Shown here in pieces: positions 1 to 10,113 of a DNA stretch of 64,000 nucleotides (the first letter of the stretch is position 1; each line of letters opens with the position of its first letter). The stretch comes from Bryum argenteum. Taxonomy: Eukaryota > Streptophyta > Bryopsida > Bryales > Bryaceae. A program made the position numbers and the translations under genes. The DNA is taken from positions 3,725,001 through 3,789,000 of the forward strand of contig CM073321.1 of the NCBI GenBank assembly GCA_037043015.1. The letters run 5' to 3'. The notes under the pieces are model-generated. The model did not search any database and was not told the origin of the DNA. It was given only the letters and a program-made list of their open reading frames with translations.

Positions 1-397
1 GCATTCTCTTTGTGCTCCTCCACCTCTTCTTTTCGCTCCTCCTGCTCTGGCTCAAGGGTAGGCTCTTTTTTGCGACGTTTGCGGCTGCCACCTGCATTAC
101 CTCTACCTTTCGCTGCAGCCGGGGGGGGGGGGTGGTGGTGGAGCGCCTGGAAGCATGCAGAAGTCGTCGTCGTCATCATCATCAACCTGTAGTGCCACAG
201 GATCGGCATCGACCGATTCGGCTATCTGCACAAGATGCTTCTCTTCCTTGTGAACTTGGTGGGTTTGAGACTCTAGAAACCAACCACCAGTCAACAATAA
301 AGCCATCTTGAACCGATGCTTCTGATCATAGGAAAAAATCAACTGCGGTTTCTTCTTCAAGTTTGGGACTGGGAACTCAGATGGAGGGGAACGCACA
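1..397 (-). pseudogene. Distal part of accessory-gene copy 2 (cut off by element 1)
   Basis: Read on the minus strand this segment continues the gene broken at 14320. The stretch FSYDQKHRF...GGWFLES (about 230-330) aligns with FTPCQYERF...GAWFLDC of copy 1, and PNLKKKP aligns with PNEKKP of copy 3. It then runs into an acidic Asp run, a proline run (over a poly-G tract at 121-132) and a basic, Glu-rich tail (KRRKKEP) that leaves the window. Joining 397 to 14320 does not restore one reading frame, so copy 2 is also frameshifted. The function is as described for copy 1; this part has no recognised domain. Confidence 0.7.
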
Positions 398-463
398 GGC
401 GTGAGCGGTGAGCGGTGAGCGGTGAGCTGTGAGCGGTGAGCGGTGAGCGGTGAGCGGTGAGAA
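398..463. repeat. Left terminal inverted repeat of element 1 (GAGCGGT tandem units)
   Basis: After GGCGT, the unit GAGCGGT repeats about eight times with one variant (GAGCTGT). The inverse, CGCTCACCGCTCAATGCTCACGCC, closes the element on the right. The start of element 3 at 51575 is built the same way from GAGCGTA/GAGCGTG units. Confidence 0.75.
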
Positions 464-749
464 AATTTTCAAAAAAATCCCCCAAATTTACGAATATTAA
501 GTATCCTATTACCACGGTTTATGGTAAATAAAACTGAAATTTTGGTATAGGGTTATGAAACAAATGCTCCTAAACCCGTGGAATTAAGTCACATTTGTTT
601 AGATTTTGGATGCACTATACATAAATTAGGGCTAACATCATCACAAACGTCATCACTTTGGAGGTTTAGGAGGTTTAGGGTTTCTCTCGCAGAAGTAAAA
701 GTTGTAAAGGGCGAGAGAAGTTGATATAATTGTCGGATGTAGGGGGCTT

Positions 750-763
750 CCTCGTACACGAGG
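750..763. repeat. Isolated copy of the element 1 palindrome
   Basis: CCTCGTACACGAGG lies within a longer inverted repeat (GGGGGCTT before it, GACCCCC after it). It sits between the accessory gene stop (1082) and the left terminus, in transcribed or flanking non-coding DNA. It is the same motif as in the 5.0-6.7 kb array. Confidence 0.8.
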
Positions 764-1081
764 GACCCCCTAAAAATAGATTTTAAAAAAAAAAAATTGT
801 TCGATTTACATATTATGGTTTCAAAATCTCAATTACCTCAGAAACTTACTTAATACAAACGGAGTCTTATATACAATGACTCACTTAAACAACAAAGTTG
901 ATTTGGGGTGATTAAAAAAATATAAGAGCAATTTAGACATGGTAATTAGAATTAAAACGGTTTAATATATGACCAATACGCCAAGATGTATAAATAAATA
1001 ATAGTAACTCATAAATGAGTTGAAAACATACGAATACGAAAATATCAAATATTGTTGCTAAAAGATATATGAAGGCTAAGT

Positions 1082-4000
1082 TCAATAGTAATCAAGCAAA
1101 TGGTCGCTATCGTGGGGCGTGTCAAATTCTTCATCACATTGGTCACCTTCAAAATCGATGAAGCGCAAAATACTCTGAGGAAACTTCGGTCGCTGGGCTT
1201 CAGCATGAATAGGAGATGGAGTTGCCACCCACTGCTCGGCAAGTCGCTCAGCATACGAGGGAAGCGCAAATGGCGATGGAGGACTCTGAATGAGATCCGA
1301 ATGGAGAGATAATCTCCGAGTCAATCCTGCTTGACTAGATTCCAAAGTGAAGTTTAGAAATTTCCATTGACAAAAGCGTCATAAAAATTTGAATACAAAG
1401 TGAAGGTATAACGCACCCATGTACTTGCGAGGTTTCTTCCTCCTAGGCTCCACATCCTCCGTATGATCTCTGGATGAGCTTGCATTAAGCCGACTTTGCG
1501 ATTGCTCTAACATCGGTTTTAAGACTGTCGCAAAGATTTCCTCATCTCGCTCCAAGCCGATGAGAAACGATTCGTTCGTTTGCATGCAATAACGGAAGCT
1601 CCTGTACAAAAACAATGCGAGCAAGTGTTAGAATAAATCACTTGATCACATTTATCCTCAATCTTGACATAAACCACATACCTGTAGAAATACTCCAATC
1701 AAATACGATGTCGTTCTTGTCGGTCAAGCACTCGATAAAACACTGGATGAAATCTGAATGCTTCTCCCGAGCGCCGCGCCACGGTTTCCCATCTGGGCGT
1801 AACAACTGGTCATCGGCGTGGGTGAAGTTGGTTAAGTTGTCATTGTCGTCCGGGAGAATGTCGAGCTGCCCCCATAGACCATTCGACCTTTTTGTTTCAA
1901 ACTTTGCATCATTTCTTGCAAAGAACTTAATGTGGAAGTTCTGAGTCTACATAATCCAATTGGGCGATTAGAAAACCTCATTACAATCTATCAAATTGAA
2001 CGGAGAAAACATATAGAAATATAAACACTGTAGATTTACCGTTATGTCAGAGTACAGCGCGGACGTCAAACGAAGTGGATTATAACCCCACCAGTCACGA
2101 ACAATCTTGAACTGGTAACTATACGTGCACTCGTCCAACTCTCGTTCAATGGCCCTATCCCTTGGGTGCATGAGAAGTATAACCCCATCATCCGTTAGAT
2201 TCACATCTGCAAATGCGAATACGTTATCGAAATAATCGTCATCTCGCATGTTCCACATGGGTACAACGTGTGGTTCCATGAGAGGCACGGTGAGGTTTTC
2301 AGGTGCATCAGCGATGATTAGGTCAATGCCGGGATGTTTGGGCTTCATTGTCATGTTTTGAACGGGCTTATCACGACCTTTCCCAACCTGGACGATAAAG
2401 TGTAACAATTATTAGTGTCATAAAATCACCACGATTAGAGAGGGACATTGGGAACAATATGAAATTATGAGAATATCGGTTTACCTTACGAATATGCTGC
2501 ATAATGCGTACCGCTTGAGGTTCCATGCGGGAATTAGTGTCGCTCAAGTTCAAAACCTCACCCATGTCTCAGTGCTTGAAGAATATGGGCAAAGTAGATA
2601 CGTTAGCAGAGATTTTCTCAGACAAGTCAGGACGCACCATATCGCGATCGCGAACAAGCCGATTAAATTTCGTGGCCTGGGATGGCAAGCCACCAATGTC
2701 ACCAAGACGTTCACTTGCTTGAGTAAGGGAAGGACCAGATTCAGCTTGTGACGAAGGACCATCTTGAGCAATAGGTGCGTTCATGGCTGTAGGTCGTGAT
2801 CTTGCTGGCACTTGAGCACGTTTCTTCCCAACTTTAGGAGCACGGTTAGGCATGTCGTTGACGAAGTCTCCTGCATCATTGTCGTCTTCAATGTCGATAC
2901 GAGTTTGAGGTGCAGAGACGATGCCCATTGACACTGCAAGATCTTGCTCCTCCGTAGGAACGAACGGGGCCGAGCAGTCCAAAAACCAAGCTCCAGTCTT
3001 GAGGACTCTTGTTGAGAACCTCTCGTACTGGCAAGGAGTGAATGCGTTATGTTTGGAGTCTTTATCACGAGCATCCTTCAGAAACTCGGGAAGAGAAGAC
3101 AAACAAAGAGCACCTTTGGCCATCAACTCCCGGGTAAAGTACCTGAAAAACAAAATGGTTTAGAAAACCAATTATTAATAAGTAGCAAATAAATAAGTAA
3201 GCGGTTTAGGATATGATACCTAAAGACCAAGAGTTTGATGATCAACATGCCATTCTCGAACTTCTTCAAATCGGTTCCTTTGACAAACTTTGGGCCTCCA
3301 GTTGGTGCGAGATATGCAAGGTACGAGTGATCCCAAAGGGTCACCCTCCAATGCTCTACGTAAGCGGATGGAGGGAGAACGTCCTCTTTCCACACAATAG
3401 GCATAGCGTGATTTTCGAGGATCTTATTGAACTCTTGTACGAGCTCGAACTCCAACTGCAAAAACGATTGTGAATCACGTAAATGAGAATTAAAGCATGA
3501 TATAGTTTCAGAGATTCGAACAACCCAAAATACAAGTTTGATCAGAGAGCATGCATACTTGTGCCCAAAAAGAAGCCTTCTGAATCCAGGCGTCAAAGGT
3601 TTTCTCTTTCATTGGATGATCCAAGGGAAAACACACAAGCTGTCTTTCATTATCCGTGCTATTCCACCAAGACAGCCACTTCGCCTTGAATTTCGGCTCA
3701 ACATGAGATGTAGCAATTTTTTGAAGTCGCTCAATTGACAACTCGGCTACTGGAAAAGTCGAGTAGTGTGTAGTAATCTGAATAAGACATAACTCACGTC
3801 AATTATCAACTTACAGATGATCAAATAGAAAGCAATGATATATTATACGTACCTCGTCGAAGAACTTCGGGCCATTATGTGGATTAGCCACCGCGATAAA
3901 TTTCTCAAAATTTCGACCCTTTAAAATCTTGATGGTCTTTTGTTGCGCATGATGCATAGCCAACCACACCCCGTGTCCGGTTTGCTTCTCTTTAGCAGTG

Positions 4001-7000
4001 GTCTCCTTGTAAACCTTTGCAGCAAGGCCTTGAGCCCAAGCTTTTAGTCTCTTCTCATGTGTATGACGTCGCCATTCTCTCATATATAGAGCATGAGCCT
4101 CCTTGTCAACAATATTGGATGATGTAACATTGGAACGGGGAAAAGAATCCCCATTAGAGGGCTCAGCCATAGCAATGATCGTCGCAGGTAAACCTAAGAC
4201 AACGGTACAGTCTCCAATCCATTTTTGAAAATGCTGACTTAATCCATCAAAATCACTACTATCAGTGTCAGACTCAATGACATGATCTATGCTATCCGCA
4301 GAGAACTCCTGCACACAAAAAAAATATAGAGTTTTAGTAATAATCATGAGTGCACACTGGCAAAAAAGAATAATTCACACAACAAATTAAACCATGTTTA
4401 GACTGAAACAAAAAGAGATGGTTGAATTTTGAGCTCAAGAATGAAGAGTAACATATCTAGTGAACATTTCTTCTAGGACTCAAAGATTCAAACAGTAAGA
4501 ACCGGAAACTTTACAAACAAGAGAACATTCAAAACCACTATAGAAACATTGTACGTATAGTTGAGCCCAAGGAAAGCCAGATTTTACCCACTTGCCCAAC
4601 ATGCCAGCTACCCAAACAAATAAGCATCGAATATCATACTGGAGATTCAATTAAGAGTTTGAGGTTCTTTCTATGACAATTGGAAATGCACATTATTTCA
4701 ACCATAAACCGTTTAGCAATCCCACTTCCGTAGAAGCCTATGATAATTAATTTCAATTATTTCAACCGATTTTCCACATTTACAAACTCTTGATCTAACT
4801 AGTTTAGCCCCTACCATTTTCTTGATGAAAAACAATCTAACACACAAAATTTGACCTTCTACTTTAGGCTTAAAGAATCCCAATCTAAGAATTATTTAGA
4901 AGATTTAACCGTAGGATCCGAAATTGAACTTGACATTGTACTCACATCTCAAATATAAACCGTTGATTTTTCTTCATTTGTGAGATTATAATGATCAAAG
5001 TTGGCTGAAATTTTCCCCTATATACGCCCACCCTCGTATATGAGGGTACCTACCACAAGTGGAGTGATGCCCAATTCCAAAGCCCATTGTTTCATATGAT
5101 TACCAACATTTACAAACTTTTGATCTAACTGGTTTAGACTCCCTCCCACCCTCGTATACGAGGATCCCTACCACAAGTGGAGAGATGCTTAAGCACAATG
5201 CCCATGTCCAAAATGTAATCAAAAGAATAGACAAAAATATGATCAACAACTGAATTCTTTACCCAACCTCGTACACGAGGCACCCGTCGAAACTCTATTT
5301 GCTATCCTTCTTCGTAAACGTAATATAATCAAAATCGGTTCAATAGAGAAACATTTTAATGCCTACCTTGCCTCAAAAACAATGAAACAAAATGAATGCA
5401 CCAAAAACTACAATAATTTGCAAGAATGGTCAATTTAATTATATTGAACTACAAGAATATCCTAAATTTAGAAGATTTAAGATTTTGAGAGCATAATGAA
5501 GATTAAATAGTAGCAGATATGACTCCCATTGCTACAACCTCGTATACAAGGTCACCCTGGTTTGACCACCCTCATGTCTGCTTGACCACTCCCTGGTTTG
5601 ACCACCCTCATGTCTGCTTGACAAAATCAAGAAAATAAACAGCATCACGAAGACCAGTACCCGATTCCTTGGAAATACTCGTACACAAGCTCATGCCCCA
5701 TTCATTAATTAGACTGTCAGCATGAAAGGATCAGACAAGCAGAAACATATGTGTGGGCATCCTCGTAGACGAGGGAGCCCTCAAATTCTGATTTCCCACA
5801 TAGTAGCAACCATTTGATCCCACACTCGTACGCAAGGGCACCCCTTCACTCGGTTTACCACGAAATTTTAGGACCAGATCAACAAAAACACGAAGATGAG
5901 TAGATGAAAACGATCACAATTATTAACAGTACCACCACCCATTACTGCTGACCCTGCCCTCATGTCATGAAGACGAGTAGACGATGACCAGCCTCCAACA
6001 CTCCCTCGTGTACGAGGGTACTGGTACAAGTTCACGAATCCAGGGTGTTCTGTTGACCACCACCAAGATCACAATTTCGGGGGAACTTGAACATGATGAT
6101 CTTCACGAAGAACAAATATTGGGGGACCTTAAACACGATGATCATCACAAAATCACGAAGAACTTGAACACGATGATCATCAGAAACAAACGCTTGACTA
6201 CCATCGTACACGAGGGAGCCCTTAACTTGGCTTTTCTCCACACAGCAGCAGAATGATGAAGAAGTTGATCACAATGATCAGACCACGATCACGATGATCT
6301 AGACCACGATTACGATGATCAGTTAACCCTTCAGAGATGCTGACCACGAATCTTAACAGTCTCCAAGCCTCCCTCGTACACGAGGGTAGAAGTAGAAATT
6401 CTAGGACCCAGGTTCAGATCAAACACGAGGTTTACATCATACCCACCCTCGTACATGAGGGCACCCCGCATTCGCTGTTCCACACGAACAACTTGATCAG
6501 GTTGATCACGAAGAACAACTTGATCAGGAAAAAGAGGATCACTGACCGTTACGACTGGCCCTACCCCCATGCCACGAAGTCCAGTATTGGAGCTCCTCGA
6601 GAACACGAAGATGAACAGTATCACAATTTTGAGAAGAACAACATCACCAAGATGAACAGTATGACCGAGTACAATACGTGCGTGACCACCCTCGTACACG
6701 AGGTAGCCTTTCTATTTCTCACACAACAGCGGCACCAAGAAATTTGATCAAGTTGATCACGATGAACACGATCGGTTACTGCTACTCTGCCCCCATATCA
6801 CGAAGACCAGCACTATCAAGATCTTGTCACGATCACAAAGTTGAATAAGAACACAAAGGACAGAATCATGATGACGATGAGAACAGGATCTCGAAGATGA
6901 GTAGATGACGATAAGAACAGGATCACGAAGATGATCAGAATCATTAAAACGTACGCGATCACGAAGATCAGTACCATGCATGCCTTGACAAACCTGAGCC

Positions 7001-9551
7001 AGACTGTGAGAAGAAAATGAACACGATTTTGGTGTGATGACGAAGAACAGGATCACGAAGATTGAATAGGACTACGACAAGCATGATCACGAAGAGCAGT
7101 TCATGAGGGTTTAGGTTGAACAGAATGTAGAAAGGTATGAATTGGTCGATCTTACCTCTTCTTGTGTGTCTGTCTCGGTCTCCAATTTGGCAAGGAAACT
7201 CTATCTTCCTACTTCAATCCAAATGGGCAAAGTTTTCCCACAATTTCTTAGATGCACCCAAAACGAATTCTTTGTCTGAAAGCTCACCACATCGACGTCT
7301 GCATCCTTCCTTCCGCGCTCCAACATTGTGATCTCCCCTCCGACCTGGGTTCGTTCTCCAACCTGAATCTCTCCTCCAATCGGCCCAACCATTACTGTGA
7401 GGATAACTTAGGACGGAAGAAAACTCTACAACTCCTCGCTTCACAAAACAAGAGAGGAAATAAACTTTACAAGCTTTGAATCTTATCAACTAGCTCCATG
7501 ATTGTTTCCTCTTTCTACTCTAAATCCTATTGCTAATCTAGTATCTCTAATCTTAGAATCACCTACTCATGTCTATTCTAATTTTTCTCACTGTCAAAGC
7601 AGCTGTAAAGCCATTCAAGCTATAATACTCCAATTTCCAATCTTAGATTGACTGCCATAAGCCTTTAGCCTCTAATCCCATGCGTTCTCTAACATATTGA
7701 GGATTCCACGATCTTCAATTGCAAAATCTAAATCTAGGGTTTTATTTCGAAGCATGCTCCAGCGACGGCTTAGGGTTGGCAACCAAACTCAGCGCGATGG
7801 CCGTGGAGCCCTACCCCAACGGCTTCACTGGTGCCCCTGCCCCCCGTGGCCGGCATCAAGAGGGCAGATATCCGGCTGGATACCACGCCCGGCATGAGGC
7901 CTGATACCCGGCTGGATACCGCGTCCGCGTACTGCTCGATACCCGGCCTGATACCATGCCTGTATTTACGGCTTTGAGCCCTGCCCGTGTACCCGACTGC
8001 CTCTTACCAGATGCCCCTTTCACGCTCTTAATACTCGTTGCCCGAAAAAAAATGGATATACTACACTATATTTGAATGAAAATTTTGATTTTGTTTTTTT
8101 AACTTTATTATGTTCACATTAACTCCTTGACTTCGATGGGATATTCTAAGGAAGACACACATTACGAAATAAAAAAACATAAAAGGGAATGCAAGCAATT
8201 TAGATCTCAACCGTACACACTTTTAAAAGACTAGTTGTGGGTCACGTGGACCACAAACTCACTCATGAGACCTCATAGAATGCAAGATTACAACTTATTA
8301 GGGCGTAAAATACGCTCTATAATTTCATCATTTCCACTTTGGGATGAAAATACTACTGACCTTTGCAACCAAAAAATCATAAACTATGAAGTTGCTCATC
8401 TTCATCCCAAAAACACACTCGTACTTAAACAAATCATGTTTAAAAAAAAAAATTGGCTCAAATATTGGCCTTTCAATGGTGAAAAATGTCCCAAAGTTTA
8501 CAACGAAAAAGCGGTCAAAACCTGAAACTTTTGCATTCAAATCCATGCCCTACATTCATTATAATTTTTGATTAGGATAAGGAATCTACCACTAAAACTA
8601 ATCTATTACAGGAAGCAATCTCAATTATGAAATTAAAATGTAATGGTGGATAATGAAGATCCAGCTTTTAAAAGTGCATATATTTTTTCACTTATTCCAA
8701 TGTAAAATTAATTTGCACATCCAATACCAATGTCATTTGGATCCGAAAATTTGCAACTAGAAAGACGTTACGATGGATCTAGAAATTGTATGTATGTAAA
8801 AAAAAAATCATTAAAAAACTACAGTTGATTATTCTTCAATTGGTTTAAACGGTAAAAGATGCCCCATGTTTGGGCAAATCAAAGCATATGATGCCTATGC
8901 TATAATGCTTGACATCATAGAATAAAGTTACAAGACCCTCATCCTCCCACGCATATAAGACGAGATACCATCGAGTTAACAAAATAGTTTTACACGAGAA
9001 ACAATTTTTTAATATGTAAAAAGTATCCAAATAAACTATCCAACTATTAAGGGCAAATTTTAATATGTCAATAAAAATTTTTATCACCCAACAATAAGTA
9101 CTTAGATTAGGCAAATAGAGAAGTTAATGTGCAATTGAAAAATTACCAATTCACCCGAATCAACTCCTTGGTCTTCATCGTCATTCTTGGCGTGGTGAGA
9201 ATCACTCTGGGAAGTGCAATACTTTGAAGCAGTAGAGAAGACCTCGTCTATAGTGTTCTCGCAATCTTGCTCTACTTTATTATACCCATCGACCTCTGAA
9301 ACACTCTCTAAGTTAGTAGCTCGTCTAATACACCTCAGTTGGAATGGGGTTGGCTCCGGCCGCTCCGCATTCCCTACAAGTTCGTGCACCTCTCTTGCTC
9401 CATCGCATTTGGATTGAGACACTGACTCTTTCCTCCTCAACGCCACCCGCCTGCGCTGTTTAGAACCACTAAACTTCAAACCTCCTCTCTTCTTCTTCCG
9501 TTTCTGTTGAATGTCTGCACTACTCTCTGGTATTTCAACTATGTCCTTCAT
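1082..9551 (-). CDS. Accessory gene copy 1: nine-exon protein with methyltransferase-like C-terminus
   Basis: The exons I place are 9147-9551, 3853-4308, 3559-3777, 3220-3455, 2485-3142, 2040-2387, 1682-1940, 1417-1601 and 1082-1326. All junctions are GT/AG and phases agree, giving about 1000 residues. Exon 1 is basic (KRKKKRGG). Exon 2 is acidic, then holds the family block ending IAVANPHNGPKFFDE. Exon 6 has IIADAPENL followed by FADVNLTDDGVILLMHP. Exons 7-8 have VFDWSISTGASVIAC, then IGLERDEEIF. That order (motif IV-like before motif I-like) matches beta-class DNA N6/N4 methyltransferases, but DAPE replaces the usual DPPY and DWSISTG the usual DPFxGxG, so activity is doubtful. Damage: in-frame TGA at 2569-2571 and a one-base shift in exon 8 near an ACGAACGA microrepeat. 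The ParB-like segment of copies 2 and 3 is absent. Exon 1 is joined to exon 2 by inference. Confidence 0.6.
5032..6703. repeat. Array of element 1 palindrome CCTCGT-NN-ACGAGG
   Basis: Twelve copies lie here, starting at 5032, 5150, 5267, 5538, 5677, 5761, 5824, 6004, 6202, 6372, 6447 and 6690. Two more lie at 750 and 12367. The arms are CCTCGT/ACGAGG and the centre varies (AC, AT, GT, AG). Spacing is irregular, from about 60 to 270 bp. A GGGAGCCC or GGGCACCCC-like stretch often follows. Because the word is palindromic, small ORFs on both strands repeat peptides such as LVYEG; these are not genes. The array sits in the inferred first intron of the accessory gene. Confidence 0.85.
5640..7110. 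repeat. Degenerate CACGAAGA / GATCACGATGATCA repeats
   Basis: The words ATCACGAAGA, GATCACGATGATCA and GAACAGGATCACGAAGAT recur many times, interleaved with the palindrome array. The stretch is short-period and diverged and has no coding capacity I can support. Confidence 0.6.
7719..7904 (+). other. Short ORF-like segment with MAVEPYPNGF, repeated at 27.6 kb
   Basis: The frame reads GLATKLSAMAVEPYPNGF and then a low-complexity run built on GGATACCNNGCCCGGC (7855-7970). The nucleotide stretch CTCAGCGCGATGGCCGTGG is matched on the minus strand near 27640, where MAVEPFSKG is encoded. It may be a conserved control region or a decayed exon; I do not recognise a protein family. Confidence 0.3.
8150..8850 (-). 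mobile_element. Decayed inverted copy of the 35.4-kb TIR element
   Basis: Several stretches match the reverse complement of 35388-36363. One is the ATCTCAACCGTACACAC region near 8205. Others are the CAAATCCATGCCCTAC run near 8540 and the following TTAGGATAAGGAATCTACCAC. The ends are too diverged to place. It lies inside the inferred intron of accessory copy 1. Confidence 0.55.
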
Positions 9552-10113
9552 GTAGTCTCTAGAACTTAGAACACCACACAGCTCTAGATGTCCACTACTT
9601 CAGCTCTCAAGGTCAAATGATTTTGAATCCTTGCTCCACTCTTACTATATACCTTGTCCCCGGAACTCAGATTCAATTTCAAAATATAATAAAATAGACC
9701 TACAGCCCGCGCATACTATTTTTTTTTACCACCCGTCATTCCAATCTTGAACATCTGACATCCTTCTGTGTTACGGGCTTAAAATAGGATTCTAAATTCT
9801 ATCTTACGCTTAAAGCGCTAAGAATATCTACGCGTCTTCCTGACAATGACGGTCGCCGCAACTTTACACGTTTACATAACACCATTGTGTGATTTGCAAA
9901 AAACCAAATAAGGCTAATTCTAACTCAATGTGACTTACTTTTAGTCATGTAGCAAACTTTTAAACCTACTCTGTCAACCTTTACAGGTGGAGTATACAAA
10001 TGGTTTTATTCATACTAATCTAGGGTTAGAGTTAATAACTATTCAAAATACATATACTCTGCAGAAAGACTTCCATTCTCCTTTCTACTATTGTCGTACC
10101 TCGTTCTATCATC
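9552..10113. promoter_or_regulatory. Shared divergent promoter region of element 1
   Basis: This 562-bp stretch separates the accessory start codon (minus strand, 9551) from the transposase start codon (plus strand, 10114). It holds no ORF and should carry both promoters. I see no clear TATA pair that I would assign. No full palindrome copy occurs here. Confidence 0.5.

Larger units (their letters stand above)
4309..9146 (-). other. Large first intron of accessory copy 1 (inferred)
   Basis: The intron runs from a GTAATT donor after GAATTG (9147) to an acceptor TGTGTGCAG before GAGTTC (4308). Both junctions are phase 0, and acidic sequence continues across them. It holds the CCTCGTNNACGAGG array, the CACGAAGA repeats, a decayed TIR element and an ORF-like fragment. 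Copy 2 also begins with a spliced acidic exon preceded by a palindrome-rich stretch, which supports the model. cDNA would settle it. Confidence 0.5.

Noticed and set aside
661..682. Interstitial telomere
   Set aside because: AGGTTTAGGGTTT is a single telo-box-like word, not a tandem telomeric array.
5032..6703. CRISPR-like array
   Set aside because: Repeats are 14 bp and palindromic, spacing is irregular (about 60-270 bp), the context is eukaryotic and there are no cas genes.
5984..6747. Small ORFs with repeated LVYEG/LVHEG peptides
   Set aside because: The peptide is just a translation of the palindromic DNA word, seen on both strands; there is no consistent frame.
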